A stretch of DNA of 64,000 nt from UBA2966 sp965200265. GTDB lineage: Bacteria; Pseudomonadota; Alphaproteobacteria; UBA2966. Of the stretch, positions 7,727 through 16,251 are shown one piece after another. Position numbers and translations under genes: made by a program. Location of the stretch: positions 992,001-1,056,000 of the forward strand of contig OZ241357.1 in the NCBI GenBank assembly GCA_965200265.1. The letters are read 5' to 3'. The notes under the pieces were generated by a model. The model searched no databases, had not been told where the DNA came from, and saw only the letters and a program-made list of their open reading frames with translations. The number at the start of each line of letters is the position of its first letter. Positions within the stretch are counted from its first letter, which is position 1.

Positions 7727-9016
7727 ATGGCAAGTGTCATCCTTCTGACCCTCCTGGTCGTGTTCGTGCTGCTGGGCGCGCCGATCGGGTTCGTGCTGGT
7801 CCTGATCCCGACCGCGTACATCGTCATCACCGGCGAGGTGCCGTGGACGATGATCCCCTACAACATGTACGAATCGCTGGCGCATCCGCCGCTGATCGCC
7901 ATTCCGTTCTTCATGCTGACCGGCGAGCTGATGACGTCGGCCACCATCACCGACCGGCTGATCGAGCTCAGCCGGGCGCTCGTGGGCCGCGCGCGCGGCG
8001 GCCTGGCGCAGGTGAACATCGTCGTGTCGATGTTCTTCGCCGGCATGAACGGCTCGGTGGTCGCGGATACGGCGACGGTCGGCTCGATCCTCATTCCCGC
8101 CATGAAGCGCGCCGGGTATTCGGCGGCCTTCTCGGCGGCGATCACGTCGGTCAGCGCGACCATCGGCGGCATCATCCCGCCGTCGATCGGCATGATCATC
8201 CTGGCGACGGTGGCGTCGCTGTCGGTCGGCGCCCTGTTCTCGGGTGGCATCATTCCCGGGCTGCTGATCGGCGCGGCGCTCATGGTCATCACGTGGTTCA
8301 TCGCCCGCAAGCGCAACTACGAGCGCAGCGAGGAGCCGTGGAACATCCGGCGGATCTGGCAGGCGTTCCTCGGCTGCGCGCTGGCGCTCTCCATTCCGCT
8401 GGTGCTGGTGGGGTCGATCGTCGGCGGCGTGGCGAGCCCGGTCGAGGCCGGCGCGATCACCGCGATCACGTCCTTCATCCTCGGGCTCTTCGTCTACCGC
8501 AGCGTCACCGCCGAAATCCTCGTCGGGGCCATCACGCGCGCCTTCAAGACCGCCGCCGCGGTGTTCATCATCATCGCCGCCGCCGGCCCGTTCAGCTGGC
8601 TGCTCACGCGGCTGGGAACGCTGAAGTTCGTCCAGGACTTCATGCTCGGCTACACCGACTCGCCCTTCATGTTCGCCGTCATGCTGGTGCTGCTGATCCT
8701 GCTCGTCGGCATGATCATGGACGCCGCCGCCAACATCATCGTCGTCGGCCCGGTGCTCATCCAGGTCAGCGTGGACGCCGGCTTCCCGGAGGTGCAGGCG
8801 GCGCTGGTGGTGGTGGTGGGCTTCCTGATCGGGACGGTGACGCCGCCGATCGGCGTGGCCTACTTCACCGGATCGTCGATCGCGAGGGCCCGCCTCGAAG
8901 TCGTGGCGGTGGAAATGGTGCCGTACCTCCTGGCGGAGTTCGGCGTGCTGTTCCTCATGATGGTCATATCGCCGCTGACGATGTGGCTGCCGAGGGTGTT
9001 CGGCTTCGTCGAGTGA
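7727..9016 (+). CDS. dctM: TRAP transporter large permease (DctM type)
   Basis: At 429 residues this is the normal length for DctM. It is almost entirely hydrophobic with about 12 membrane segments and is the ion-coupled transport subunit of a TRAP importer in the inner membrane. Family blocks seen: IPFFMLTGELM, the motif SVVADTATVGSILIPAMKRAGY, ITSVSATIGGIIPPSIGMI, and VTPPIGVAYF near the end. I chose the ATG at 7727 because it gives the standard first membrane helix (ASVILLTLLVVFVLLGAP); the longer frame upstream is low complexity. The small permease gene follows, an order (M before Q) that is the reverse of the common P-Q-M order. Confidence 0.93.
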   Translation: MASVILLTLLVVFVLLGAPIGFVLVLIPTAYIVITGEVPWTMIPYNMYESLAHPPLIAIPFFMLTGELMTSATITDRLIELSRALVGRARGGLAQVNIVVSMFFAGMNGSVVADTATVGSILIPAMKRAGYSAAFSAAITSVSATIGGIIPPSIGMIILATVASLSVGALFSGGIIPGLLIGAALMVITWFIARKRNYERSEEPWNIRRIWQAFLGCALALSIPLVLVGSIVGGVASPVEAGAITAITSFILGLFVYRSVTAEILVGAITRAFKTAAAVFIIIAAAGPFSWLLTRLGTLKFVQDFMLGYTDSPFMFAVMLVLLILLVGMIMDAAANIIVVGPVLIQVSVDAGFPEVQAALVVVVGFLIGTVTPPIGVAYFTGSSIARARLEVVAVEMVPYLLAEFGVLFLMMVISPLTMWLPRVFGFVE

Positions 9017-9020
9017 ACCG

Positions 9021-9041
9021 GCCCCTCCCGCGGGGAGGGGC
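9021..9041. other. GC-rich hairpin between dctM and dctQ
   Basis: GCCCCTCCC and GGGAGGGGC form a perfect 9-bp stem around a GCG loop, just after the dctM stop. There is no T-tract, so it is not a convincing terminator. It may set the dctM to dctQ expression ratio or protect an mRNA end. Confidence 0.45.
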
Positions 9042-9096
9042 GCCCACCGACGGGAAGGCAAGGTCAAGCGGGGGAATTCGGGGAAGGATCGGGGAC

Positions 9097-9687
9097 ATGG
9101 TGGCTCTGGCGCAGAAGTTCGATACCGGCCTGAAGGGCGTGCTGAACACGGTCTGCTCGACCTTCATCGTGCTCATGGTGTTCTTCACCGTATGGACGGT
9201 CGTCATGCGGTACGTGTTCCTGAACGCCCCGTTCTGGAGCGACACGCTCACCATGTTCTTCAACGTCTGGATGGTGTTCCTGGCGCTCGCCATCACGGTG
9301 CGCGACCGCAACCACATCTCCATGACGATGCTCTACGAGATCCTGCCGCCGATCGTCGGGTTCTCGTGCGAGTTCCTGTGGACCCTCCTGATCTGCGCCT
9401 TCGGAATCTTCATCGCCATCTGGGGGTTCGAGGCCTCGTGGAACGTGCCCGGCAAGTACTGGGAGTTCGGCTACATGTCGAAGAAGTGGCCGATGATGAT
9501 CATGCCGACGGTCGGCGTGCTCATGTTCGTCACCGCGCTCGCCGTCCTGATCGAGGACGTCATCCGGTTCCGCAAGGGGCAGATACAGGTGCACGCCCAC
9601 GAGCTCGAGGACATCGAGACGTACCAGCGCATGGCCGGCATCGACGCGGACGAGGTCGACGTCGAGGAGCGCACCGGCGCGCACTAG
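9097..9687 (+). CDS. dctQ: TRAP transporter small permease (DctQ type)
   Basis: This 196-residue protein has four hydrophobic segments (starting STFIVLMVFFTVWTVVMRYVF) and the DctQ hallmarks: an arginine-bearing first helix, FWSDTLTMFFNVWMVFLALA, and RDRNHISMTML. It partners DctM in the membrane. Its charged C-terminal tail (after about residue 160, HAHELEDIETYQRMAGIDAD) is longer than usual. The ATG at 9097 follows a GGGGAAGGATCGGGG purine tract. The substrate-binding protein is 2.4 kb downstream, after three unrelated genes. Confidence 0.88.
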   Translation: MVALAQKFDTGLKGVLNTVCSTFIVLMVFFTVWTVVMRYVFLNAPFWSDTLTMFFNVWMVFLALAITVRDRNHISMTMLYEILPPIVGFSCEFLWTLLICAFGIFIAIWGFEASWNVPGKYWEFGYMSKKWPMMIMPTVGVLMFVTALAVLIEDVIRFRKGQIQVHAHELEDIETYQRMAGIDADEVDVEERTGAH

Positions 9688-9771
9688 AACCGGGGGGCGG
9701 GGCGGGGCGCCCGGCGGCCCCGCCATCGCCATGGCGTTGACGCGGACGCGCCAGACCGCTAACGTCCACGC

Positions 9772-10029
9772 ATGGCCATGATCGTAGACGCACCCGGCTT
9801 CGATACGCTGTCCTACGCGCGGCGCCTCACGCAAGCCGAAGCCGTCCGCGACGCCATCACCCAAGGCGTCGCCACCAAGGCCGATATCGCCCGCCTCGAA
9901 GACAAGATGGCCACCAGGACCGATGTCGCCAAACTCGAAACCCGGATCGCCGAACTGAAGGTTACGCTGTTGCTGGCCATCGTCGGGGTCGGTGGAGTCG
10001 TCGTCGCCGCCATCGCGTTGCTTCCGTAG
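9772..10029 (+). CDS. Small coiled-coil membrane protein (DUF1640-like), copy 1
   Basis: This 85-residue protein has a short N-terminal PGFDTLSYARRL motif, a heptad-like helix (ATKADIARLEDKMATRTDVAKLETRIAELK) and one C-terminal membrane helix (VTLLLAIVGVGGVVVAAIALLP). The layout is that of DUF1640-type coiled-coil proteins, a family of unknown bacterial function with distant similarity to mitochondrial uniporter regulators. It lacks the KDAGVDETH segment present in its tandem paralogue. The upstream 35 bp are also duplicated in front of copy 2. Confidence 0.7.
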   Translation: MAMIVDAPGFDTLSYARRLTQAEAVRDAITQGVATKADIARLEDKMATRTDVAKLETRIAELKVTLLLAIVGVGGVVVAAIALLP

Positions 10030-10081
10030 ACCGGCCCGCCCCAGCGTTGACGCAGGCGCGCCGAACCGCCAGCGTCCACGC

Positions 10082-10402
10082 ATGGCCATGATGGTGGACA
10101 CCCCCGGCTTCGATACGCTGTCCTACGCGCGGCGCCTCAAGGATGCCGGCGTCGACGAAACGCACGCCGAGGCCGTCCGCGACGCCATCACCCAGGGCGT
10201 CGCCACCAAGGCCGATCTCGACAAGGGACTCGCCGCGCTCAAGGCTGATATCACCCGGATCGAGGACAAGATGGACGGTATGGCCGCCAAGACCGACGTC
10301 GCCAAACTCGAAACCCGGATCGCCGAACTGAAGGTTACGCTGTTGCTGGCCATCGTCGGGGTCGGTGGAGTCGTCGTCGCCGCCATCGCGTTGCTTCCGT
10401 AG
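10082..10402 (+). CDS. Small coiled-coil membrane protein (DUF1640-like), copy 2
   Basis: This 106-residue paralogue of the gene before it carries the complete family N-terminus (PGFDTLSYARRLKDAGVDETHAEAV) and a longer coiled coil. From the codons for VAKLETRIAELK to 12 bases past the stop the DNA of the two copies is identical for over 100 bp, while the 5' halves differ. This suggests a recent duplication or gene conversion. I chose the ATG at 10082 because it matches copy 1 exactly (MAM-VD-PGFD). Confidence 0.72.
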   Translation: MAMMVDTPGFDTLSYARRLKDAGVDETHAEAVRDAITQGVATKADLDKGLAALKADITRIEDKMDGMAAKTDVAKLETRIAELKVTLLLAIVGVGGVVVAAIALLP

Positions 10403-10418
10403 ACCGGCCCGCGCCCCA

Positions 10419-10435
10419 GGGTGGATAATCCACCC
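10419..10435. terminator. Hairpin between convergent genes
   Basis: GGGTGGA-TAA-TCCACCC forms a perfect 7-bp stem between the end of the coiled-coil genes and the convergent PLP enzyme. There is no U-tract on either strand, so its role as a terminator is only suggested by position. Confidence 0.35.
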
Positions 10436-10544
10436 GCAACCATCGGGCGGCCCGCACCGTGAAGGCCACCATCGGGTCGGCCTTCTTCCTTCGTCCGCCA
10501 CCGAGGCCGTTCGCGCGGCCCTCCGTTCCGGTCCGGCCCGGCCG

Positions 10545-11795
10545 CTATCCGCCGTAGGTGACGGCCCGTTCCGCGGCCTTGACGGCCCCCGACCTCGCCT
10601 CGTCGACGGACCGGGCCAGGTCGGAGAGATACCGGTCGACGACCGGGACGTGGGTCATCGTCAGCATCCCCATGTGAACGGCGGGCGGGTCGGCCGATGG
10701 CGTGACGAACCAGCCCCGCCTCGTCATGGCCTCGGCGACGGCGAGGACGTCGTGGTCCTCCGACGTGTACGAGAGGATCGTGAGCGGCGGGTCGCCGACG
10801 ATCTTCAGGCCGTCGATGGCGGCGATGCCCGCCTTCAGCCGGTCGACGGCGTCCAGGAGCTCGCCGGCTATCCGCAGGTAGCCGTCCCGGCCGAGATAGC
10901 TCAGCACCGCCCAGGCCGCGGCGACGGGCCCGCCCGGACGCGAACCGGGGATCGTCGGCGAGGCGTAGCGGCCGCGCGGCCAGTCGTCGAACTCGAACAC
11001 CTGATACCGGCGGTTCGCCCGGTCCGCGAGCAGGAAGGCCGACGCGCCCTTGGCGGTGAATCCGTACTTGTGCAGATCGGTGGACATCGACGCGACGCCG
11101 GGCACCGAGAAGTCGAAGGGCGGGACGGGACGGCCGAGCTCGCGGGCGAACGGGGCGATGAAGCCGCCGACGCAGGCGTCGACGTGCAGCCACAGGTTCC
11201 CGTTGCGGGCCAGCTCGGCGACGTCCGATACGGGGTCGACGACGCCGTGGGCGAATTGCGGCGCCGAGGCGACCAGCATGACGGTCCGGTCGTCGATCGC
11301 CGCGGACATGCGGCCCGCATCGGCGCGGAAGTCGCCGCCGAGCGGCACGCGCCGCACCTCGACGCCGAGGTAGTGCGCCGCCTTGTCGAACGCCGGATGG
11401 GCGCTCCGGGGCGCGACGACGACGGGCCGTTCCACGCCGGGATGCGCGTCCCGCGCCCAGTCCCGCGCGGTCTTGACCCCCATCAGGATGCTTTCGGTGC
11501 CGCCGGACGTCATGCTGCCGGCGGCGTCGTCGCCGCCGTTGAGCAGGCCCAGCGTCCAGGCGATCACGTCGTTCTCCAGGCGCGCGAGGCTGGGGAACGC
11601 GCTGCCTCCGAGCGCGTTCTCGGAGAAGTACATGCGGGCGGCGTCCTGGGCGATTTCGAGCACGTCGTCGCCGCCGAAATGCGTGTAGAGGCCGATCCGT
11701 CCGCCGCGCCAGTCGACGTCCCCGTCCTTCGCGGCCGCGAGTTCGGCGAGGACTTCTTCGCGGGTCCGGCCCCGGGGCGGGAATCGATTGGTCAT
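10545..11795 (-). CDS. PLP-dependent lyase/decarboxylase, sphingosine-1-phosphate-lyase-like
   Basis: A 416-residue fold-type I PLP enzyme. It shows SMTSGGTESILMGVKTARDWA near residue 94 (cofactor phosphate-binding), HPAFDKAAHYLGVEVRRVPL, the cofactor-stacking WLHVDACVGGF region, and DLHKYGFTAKGAS with the Schiff-base lysine. This set is typical of sphingosine-1-phosphate lyases and related group II decarboxylases, although no membrane anchor is present. It lies on the strand opposite to the TRAP genes, between dctQ and dctP. Its substrate is unknown; bacterial relatives are often only annotated as aminotransferase class V or aspartate decarboxylase. Confidence 0.82.
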   Translation of the reverse strand: MTNRFPPRGRTREEVLAELAAAKDGDVDWRGGRIGLYTHFGGDDVLEIAQDAARMYFSENALGGSAFPSLARLENDVIAWTLGLLNGGDDAAGSMTSGGTESILMGVKTARDWARDAHPGVERPVVVAPRSAHPAFDKAAHYLGVEVRRVPLGGDFRADAGRMSAAIDDRTVMLVASAPQFAHGVVDPVSDVAELARNGNLWLHVDACVGGFIAPFARELGRPVPPFDFSVPGVASMSTDLHKYGFTAKGASAFLLADRANRRYQVFEFDDWPRGRYASPTIPGSRPGGPVAAAWAVLSYLGRDGYLRIAGELLDAVDRLKAGIAAIDGLKIVGDPPLTILSYTSEDHDVLAVAEAMTRRGWFVTPSADPPAVHMGMLTMTHVPVVDRYLSDLARSVDEARSGAVKAAERAVTYGG

Positions 11796-12065
11796 GGGCT
11801 GTTCCTGTTCCTGCGTTCGGGTGGGGGAGGGCGCATTTTAGTCGTTTCGGCACTGGACGGGGCGGGGCCGAAAGTGGATAATCCCGCCCCGTTGCGACGG
11901 GCACCACTCCGCTTCTTCACCGGTTGGGCTCGCGTCGCGCCGGAAACGGACAGGGCGAAGCGTCCGCGACCGGCTCGGCTCGGTCGGTCTCCGGGAGGCG
12001 CCAACGACCAGCGCCCGGTCGCACGAAACCGACTGGCACAAGACCAACTGGGAGGCAAGACGATT

Positions 12066-13100
12066 ATGTTGAGAAAGACCCTGATCGCCGTCGCCGGCGT
12101 GGCCATGCTGGCCGCGAGCGGCGGCGCCATCGCTCAGCAGAAGCTCGTCCTCGGCACCGTGCAGGGACCGCCGACGGGCTTCGGGATCGCGCTTCTCGAC
12201 CACTTCATCCCGCGGGTCGAGAAGTATTCGAAGGGCAAGGCGTTCGTCGAGTTCGACGGTCCCAGCGCCATCTGCGTCGAGCATCAATGCGTCGAGCAGA
12301 TGCAGCAGGACCTGATCCAGATCGCGACATCGTCGACGGAGAACATCGGCTCGTTCGGCCGCGTCTTCGACGTGATCAACCTGCCGTACTTCTTCCGCGA
12401 CCTCGAATGGGCGGACATGATCCTCAACGAGTGGCTCGCCGAGTGGCTCGACAAGGAATCGCGCGAGAAGATGAACGTCGGCGCGCCGGCGGTGGTGCCG
12501 TGCGGCGGCTTCCGCCAGCTCGCCAACAACGTCCGCCGGGTCGCGAGGCCCGACGACCTCAAGGGCATCAAGATCCGCGTCACCAAGAGCCCGACGGCCT
12601 ACGAGCTGATCAAGGGCTGGGGAGGCATCGCGGTTCCCTACGACTGGGCGCAGCTCTACCAGGGGATGCAGGCCGGCGTGGTCAACGGCTTCTACATTCC
12701 CGACGGCTGGACGGTTCACGTCAAGCTCAACGAAGTGGCGCCGTACATCACCGAGACCGGCGGCTCCTACACGGGTTGCGGCCTGTGGACGTCGCACGAG
12801 CACCAGGGCAAGTGGGACAAGGACGTCATCTACGCCGTGAACAAGGCCGGCGACGACCTTCAGCACGGCCTGGTCTACGAGATCGACCGTCAGTGGCTGA
12901 AGACCGCGACGATCGAGCTCAAGGAATGCTGCGACGTGTACTACCCCACGGACGAAGAGATGCTCGAGTGGTTCGCGGGCTCGCTTCACGCCTGGGTCGA
13001 GGCCAAGGGGACCTATCCCACCGAGATCGCGGAGCGCGCGCTCAGGCAGCAGGGCATGGACGAATTCATCGCCGTGCTCAAGGACGCCGGCGCTCTCTAG
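12066..13100 (+). CDS. dctP: TRAP transporter substrate-binding protein (DctP type)
   Basis: This 344-residue periplasmic receptor has a signal peptide (MLRKTLIAVAGVAMLAASGGAIA, cleavage near residue 23). DctP features seen are the arginine-bearing block LKGIKIRVTKSPTAYELIKGWGG and PYDWAQLYQGMQAGVVNGFYIP, which matches the family's ligand-clamp region. The ATG at 12066 has GGGAGG 14 nt upstream. It probably feeds the DctQM permease 2.4 kb away. A perfect intrinsic terminator follows. The many paired cysteines (ICVEHQC, ECC) are unusual for the family. Ligand cannot be inferred from sequence. Confidence 0.9.
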   Translation: MLRKTLIAVAGVAMLAASGGAIAQQKLVLGTVQGPPTGFGIALLDHFIPRVEKYSKGKAFVEFDGPSAICVEHQCVEQMQQDLIQIATSSTENIGSFGRVFDVINLPYFFRDLEWADMILNEWLAEWLDKESREKMNVGAPAVVPCGGFRQLANNVRRVARPDDLKGIKIRVTKSPTAYELIKGWGGIAVPYDWAQLYQGMQAGVVNGFYIPDGWTVHVKLNEVAPYITETGGSYTGCGLWTSHEHQGKWDKDVIYAVNKAGDDLQHGLVYEIDRQWLKTATIELKECCDVYYPTDEEMLEWFAGSLHAWVEAKGTYPTEIAERALRQQGMDEFIAVLKDAGAL

Positions 13101-13125
13101 GCCCGCGACACCGGCCCGAGACATT

Positions 13126-13154
13126 GGGGGCGCGCCTCGGCGCGCCCCCTTTTT
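13126..13154 (+). terminator. Rho-independent terminator after dctP
   Basis: GGGGGCGCGCC and GGCGCGCCCCC form an 11-bp perfect stem with a TC loop, followed immediately by TTTTT. It begins 25 nt after the dctP stop. Confidence 0.92.
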
Positions 13155-13308
13155 CCGTCCGGGTCGTCTTTGATGGTTGAGAATCGCGTTCTTCGCGTAT
13201 AACCTGCAGCCATGTCCGGACTCCGTCACGGGGAACCGGGCAAACCGACCTGACGCCCGCGAAGGGCGTCGTGGCGACGAGGACCAAGGAGACTCGAGGA
13301 GGCGTTCC

Positions 13309-13725
13309 ATGATCAGCAAAGTTCTTTCCACGATTGGAGTCGCGTTCGTTGCCTCGCTGTTGCTGGCCGGTTGCGACGAGGCGGCGCAGGAGGCGAGCAC
13401 GCCGGCGCCGGCGAAGCAGGAGGAGAAGTCCGCGGCGTCCGGATCGTCCTCGCAGCAGCCGGTCGAGATGGGCGGTTCGATGAAGGACGAATCCGAGCTG
13501 ACCGAGGAAGAGAAGAAGCAGCTCGAAATGGCGCAGAAGCTCCACAAGGCCACGGACTGCGGCGGGTTCGACCAGACCTGCACCCACAAGCAGGAAGTCA
13601 ACCTCTACGCCATCAAGGACGAGAAGGCCGAGAAGGCCGGCACCGCGACGCTGACGCGGACCAACGACGGCCGGCAGCCCGGCGGCGGCCTGTGGTCGAA
13701 GCTCAAGAAGAAGGAAGCGGAGTAG
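13309..13725 (+). CDS. Small lipoprotein of unknown function
   Basis: This 138-residue protein starts with a lipoprotein signal (MISKVLSTIGVAFVASLLLAGC, lipobox LLAGC), followed by an Ala/Ser/Glu-rich linker and an EEEKKQLEMAQKLHKATDCGG helix. The C-terminal part has two cysteines (DCGGFDQTC) and a basic tail. The ATG at 13309 follows a good GAGGAGG ribosome site. I recognise no family. It could be an envelope anchor; nothing around it points to a partner. Confidence 0.65.
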   Translation: MISKVLSTIGVAFVASLLLAGCDEAAQEASTPAPAKQEEKSAASGSSSQQPVEMGGSMKDESELTEEEKKQLEMAQKLHKATDCGGFDQTCTHKQEVNLYAIKDEKAEKAGTATLTRTNDGRQPGGGLWSKLKKKEAE

Positions 13726-13755
13726 CCGTTTCGGTAGCCGGTGGCCGGTAGCCGG

Positions 13756-14682
13756 TCACCGGCGACCGGAAACCGGACGCCCCGGCCGGTCGGCCAGCGC
13801 CCGGTTCAGCAGCTTGGGTATCTCTCCCAGGCGGTGGGCGATCCGCGCCCCCGCCGCGGCCAGAAGCTTCCGCTTCGCCGACGCCGAGTCGCCCTCGGCG
13901 CGGATCATGGCCGCGACGTGGCCGAAGCTCAGCCCTTTCGGGTGGCTCTCCTGAAAGACCCCGGCGATCAGCGCGACGACCGGCTTGGCGATCTCTCCGT
14001 CGCGCATGGCGCGCGCCAGGCCCTGCTCGAGTTCGGAGCCGGGCTCGCCGTAGAACAGCATCGCGTCGGTGTCGGGGTCGTCCTCGAACCGGCGGGCGTA
14101 TTCGGACATGTCGTTGCCGACGATGGGGTCGCCGCCCATGGAGACGCAGGTGGAGACGCCGTAGCCGCCGGCCGCCAGCGCCGCGCTCAGTTCCGCCGAC
14201 ATGCCGCCGGAGCGGGAGCACACGCCGATCCGTCCCGGCACGTAGAGCTCGCCGGCCCGGTTTCCGCCGATGCCGCCGAGCTTGCTCTTGCCCGGGGAGA
14301 TCACGCCGTTGGTGTTGAACCCGACCAGCCAGGCGCCGGCGGCGCGGGCGGCGGCGACCGCGACCGCGGCGTCGTGCCGGGGCACGTTCTCGGTGAGCGC
14401 GACGATGACCCCGATCCCGGCGTCGACCGCCTCCAGCACGGCGTCCCTGATGCCCGCGGCCGGGACGTAGATCACCGACGCCGTCGCCCCCGACGCCTCG
14501 ACCGCAGCCTTGACGGTGTTGTGGACGGGGATGCCGTCGACGTCGCGCCCGCCGCGGCCGGGCGTCACCCCGGCCACGACGTTGGTGCCGTAGGCCACGC
14601 AGTACCGGGTGTCGAAACGGCCCTGGGACCCGGTGATGCCCTGCACGAGGACGCGCGTCGATTCGTCGACGAGGATGCTCAT
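13756..14682 (-). CDS. Succinate-CoA ligase alpha-like (SucD family) protein
   Basis: This 308-residue acyl-CoA synthetase alpha subunit has a CoA-binding Rossmann start (VLVQGITGSQGRFDTRYCVAYGTNVVAGVTPGRGG), IYVPAAGIRDAVLEA and LTENVPRHD. The phospho-histidine region reads LSFGHVAAMI, matching the active-site GHAGA segment. It overlaps the beta-subunit gene by four bases (ATGA), so both are translated together. With a divergent beta partner, the pair may act on malate or another short dicarboxylate (as malate thiokinase does in the serine cycle) rather than on succinate. The TCA-cycle enzyme itself is usually next to mdh/sucAB, which are not here. Confidence 0.82.
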   Translation of the reverse strand: MSILVDESTRVLVQGITGSQGRFDTRYCVAYGTNVVAGVTPGRGGRDVDGIPVHNTVKAAVEASGATASVIYVPAAGIRDAVLEAVDAGIGVIVALTENVPRHDAAVAVAAARAAGAWLVGFNTNGVISPGKSKLGGIGGNRAGELYVPGRIGVCSRSGGMSAELSAALAAGGYGVSTCVSMGGDPIVGNDMSEYARRFEDDPDTDAMLFYGEPGSELEQGLARAMRDGEIAKPVVALIAGVFQESHPKGLSFGHVAAMIRAEGDSASAKRKLLAAAGARIAHRLGEIPKLLNRALADRPGRPVSGRR

Positions 14683-15890
14683 GCCGCGTCCTCGCGGCCG
14701 GCCGCCGCGGCGGTGAGGTCGACGACGAGCCTGACGGCGTCGTCGAGCGAGGTTCCGGGAGGCATGTAGCGCACGCCGGGGAATGCCTCGATCATGGCGC
14801 GCGCCTCGTCCTCGCCGGGGCCGAACACGCGGACCACGACCGGGAAGGTCCGGGTGTCGACCGCGTGCCGGCGGAGGGCCTCGCACAGCGCGCCCACGAG
14901 GACGTTGCAGGGCAGGAGCTGGAGGTAGTTGAAGCTCAGCAGCAGGCTTCTGACGTTCGGGTTGCGGAGGATGGCGTCGAGGACGGCGAGCGGCTTGTCG
15001 ATCGACGGCGCCGGGCTGAAGTCCGTGTGGTTCGCCAGCCGGCCGCCGAGGTCGGCCACCATGTCGTGCTGCAGGAGGCTGGCGCCGCCGCCGCCCATGA
15101 GGACGCCGATGTCGCCGTCGAGCTCGGTATAGCGCAGGGCGCCGCCCGGCAGCGTCTCGTTGGCGTGCATCACGGCGAGCTCGCGCTCGTTCAGGATGCG
15201 CCCCTCGGCGCCGAAGCCGGACCCCGCGCCGGCCCAGTCGCGGCGGCGGAAGAGCGCGTTGTCGTCGATTTCCATCATGGCGCCGACGAGGGCGACGCGG
15301 CCGTCCCCGTCGACGGCCAGGGGGTTGCACTCCATCATCACGGCGTCGGCGTCGCGAAAGGCCTCGTAGAGCCGGGCCGCGAGCCGTCCGAGCCGGGCGA
15401 GCACCGGCCCCTCGACGCCGGCCCGCTCCCACAGGCCGACGGCTTCCCACGGCCGCAGGGCGGCCAGGGGGTCGACGTCCGCGGTGACCACGGAATCCGG
15501 GTCCCGTTCGAAGGTCCGCTCGATCTCGACGCCGCCGTGACGGCTGACGACGACCGCGGGCGCCCGGGCCCCGAAGGCGAAGCTCAGGTAGTGCTCGGCG
15601 GCGGCGAGGAATCGCGCCTCGACGTAGACCTTCTCGACCGGATACCCGTTGACGGTCCGGCCGATCAGGGCGTCCGCCGCGTCCGCGGCCTCCGCGGGCG
15701 TGTCGACCAGGCGAACGGCCCCGGCCTTGCCGCGCCTTCCCGTCGGGACGATCGCCTTCACCGCGACGCCGCCGCCCAGGCGTTCGGCGACGGCCGCCGC
15801 CGCCGACGGGTTCGCCGCCGCGGCGCCTTCGGGAACCGGGAACCGGTTCTCCCGCAGCCAGGCCTTGACCTTGTCCTCCGTCAGCCGCAT
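14679..15890 (-). CDS. Succinate-CoA ligase beta-like (SucC family) protein
   Basis: This 403-residue partner of the SucD-like subunit has an ATP-grasp N-terminal domain (KAWLRENRFPVPEGAAAANPSAA, then GGGVAVKAIVPTGRRGKAGAV). The metal-binding end shows VMMECNPLAVDGDGRVALVGAMMEIDDNALFRR, as in true SucC (ENPL and D residues). The C-terminal flavodoxin-like domain carries GVLMGGGGASLLQHDMV where SucC has a GGAGLAMATMD-type loop, and NFSP-like contacts (HTDFSPAP). These changes mark it as a divergent member, so the acid substrate is uncertain. An N-terminal start at 15890 gives the usual length. Confidence 0.78.
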   Translation of the reverse strand: MRLTEDKVKAWLRENRFPVPEGAAAANPSAAAAVAERLGGGVAVKAIVPTGRRGKAGAVRLVDTPAEAADAADALIGRTVNGYPVEKVYVEARFLAAAEHYLSFAFGARAPAVVVSRHGGVEIERTFERDPDSVVTADVDPLAALRPWEAVGLWERAGVEGPVLARLGRLAARLYEAFRDADAVMMECNPLAVDGDGRVALVGAMMEIDDNALFRRRDWAGAGSGFGAEGRILNERELAVMHANETLPGGALRYTELDGDIGVLMGGGGASLLQHDMVADLGGRLANHTDFSPAPSIDKPLAVLDAILRNPNVRSLLLSFNYLQLLPCNVLVGALCEALRRHAVDTRTFPVVVRVFGPGEDEARAMIEAFPGVRYMPPGTSLDDAVRLVVDLTAAAAGREDAA

Positions 15891-15930
15891 CGGCAGGCTC
15901 GCCGGCCCGGAGGGCGGGGCATCGGGGCGT

Positions 15931-16074
15931 TCAAACCCGGTACGTCCGCGCCGCGTTGCCGTGGAACGGCTTGCGCTTCCCGGAATCGGAGAAGCCCTCC
16001 ACGACCGCCCTGAAGGCGTCGAACGAGGTGTCGCAGTCGCTCATGGGAAGGCCTCCGGGCGGCATGACGGGCAT
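15931..16074 (-). pseudogene. Amidohydrolase C-terminal remnant
   Basis: Reading leftward from 16074 gives MPVMPPGGLPMSDCDTSFDA, then FRAVVEGFSDSGKRKPFHGNAARTYRV and a stop. The end resembles the last helix of amidohydrolase-2 family enzymes (typically 'KRKIFHDNAARIYRL'). The rest of the enzyme (about 250-300 residues) is missing and the upstream DNA is repeat sequence, so this is the tail of a deleted gene. It abuts the SucCD-like operon and may once have been part of it. Confidence 0.55.
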
Positions 16075-16161
16075 CGGCGCGGGCGTCGCCGGCGCGGGAA
16101 CGGAGTCGGGACCCGAGGCCGGAGGCTAGAAGAAAAGGACGGGCGGCGGCAAGGGCGCGCC

Positions 16162-16240
16162 GGCGGCGGGCCGAACCCGATCGTGAACTTCCGATCCTCC
16201 GAAGCGCCCAGGAGCGCCGGCGCTCGCCGCCGACCGAACC
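16162..16240. repeat. 79-bp repeat, copy 1 (left side of the toxin-antitoxin/nuclease island)
   Basis: These 79 bases recur at 19595-19673 in the same orientation with one mismatch. The unit starts GGCGGCGGGCCGAACCCG and ends GCCGCCGACCGAACC. Together the two copies enclose hicB, hicA, higA, the nuclease gene and the ParB-like gene. No terminal inverted repeats were found, so I call it a repeat rather than an insertion sequence. Confidence 0.88.
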
Positions 16241-16251
16241 GGGCCGGCGAC

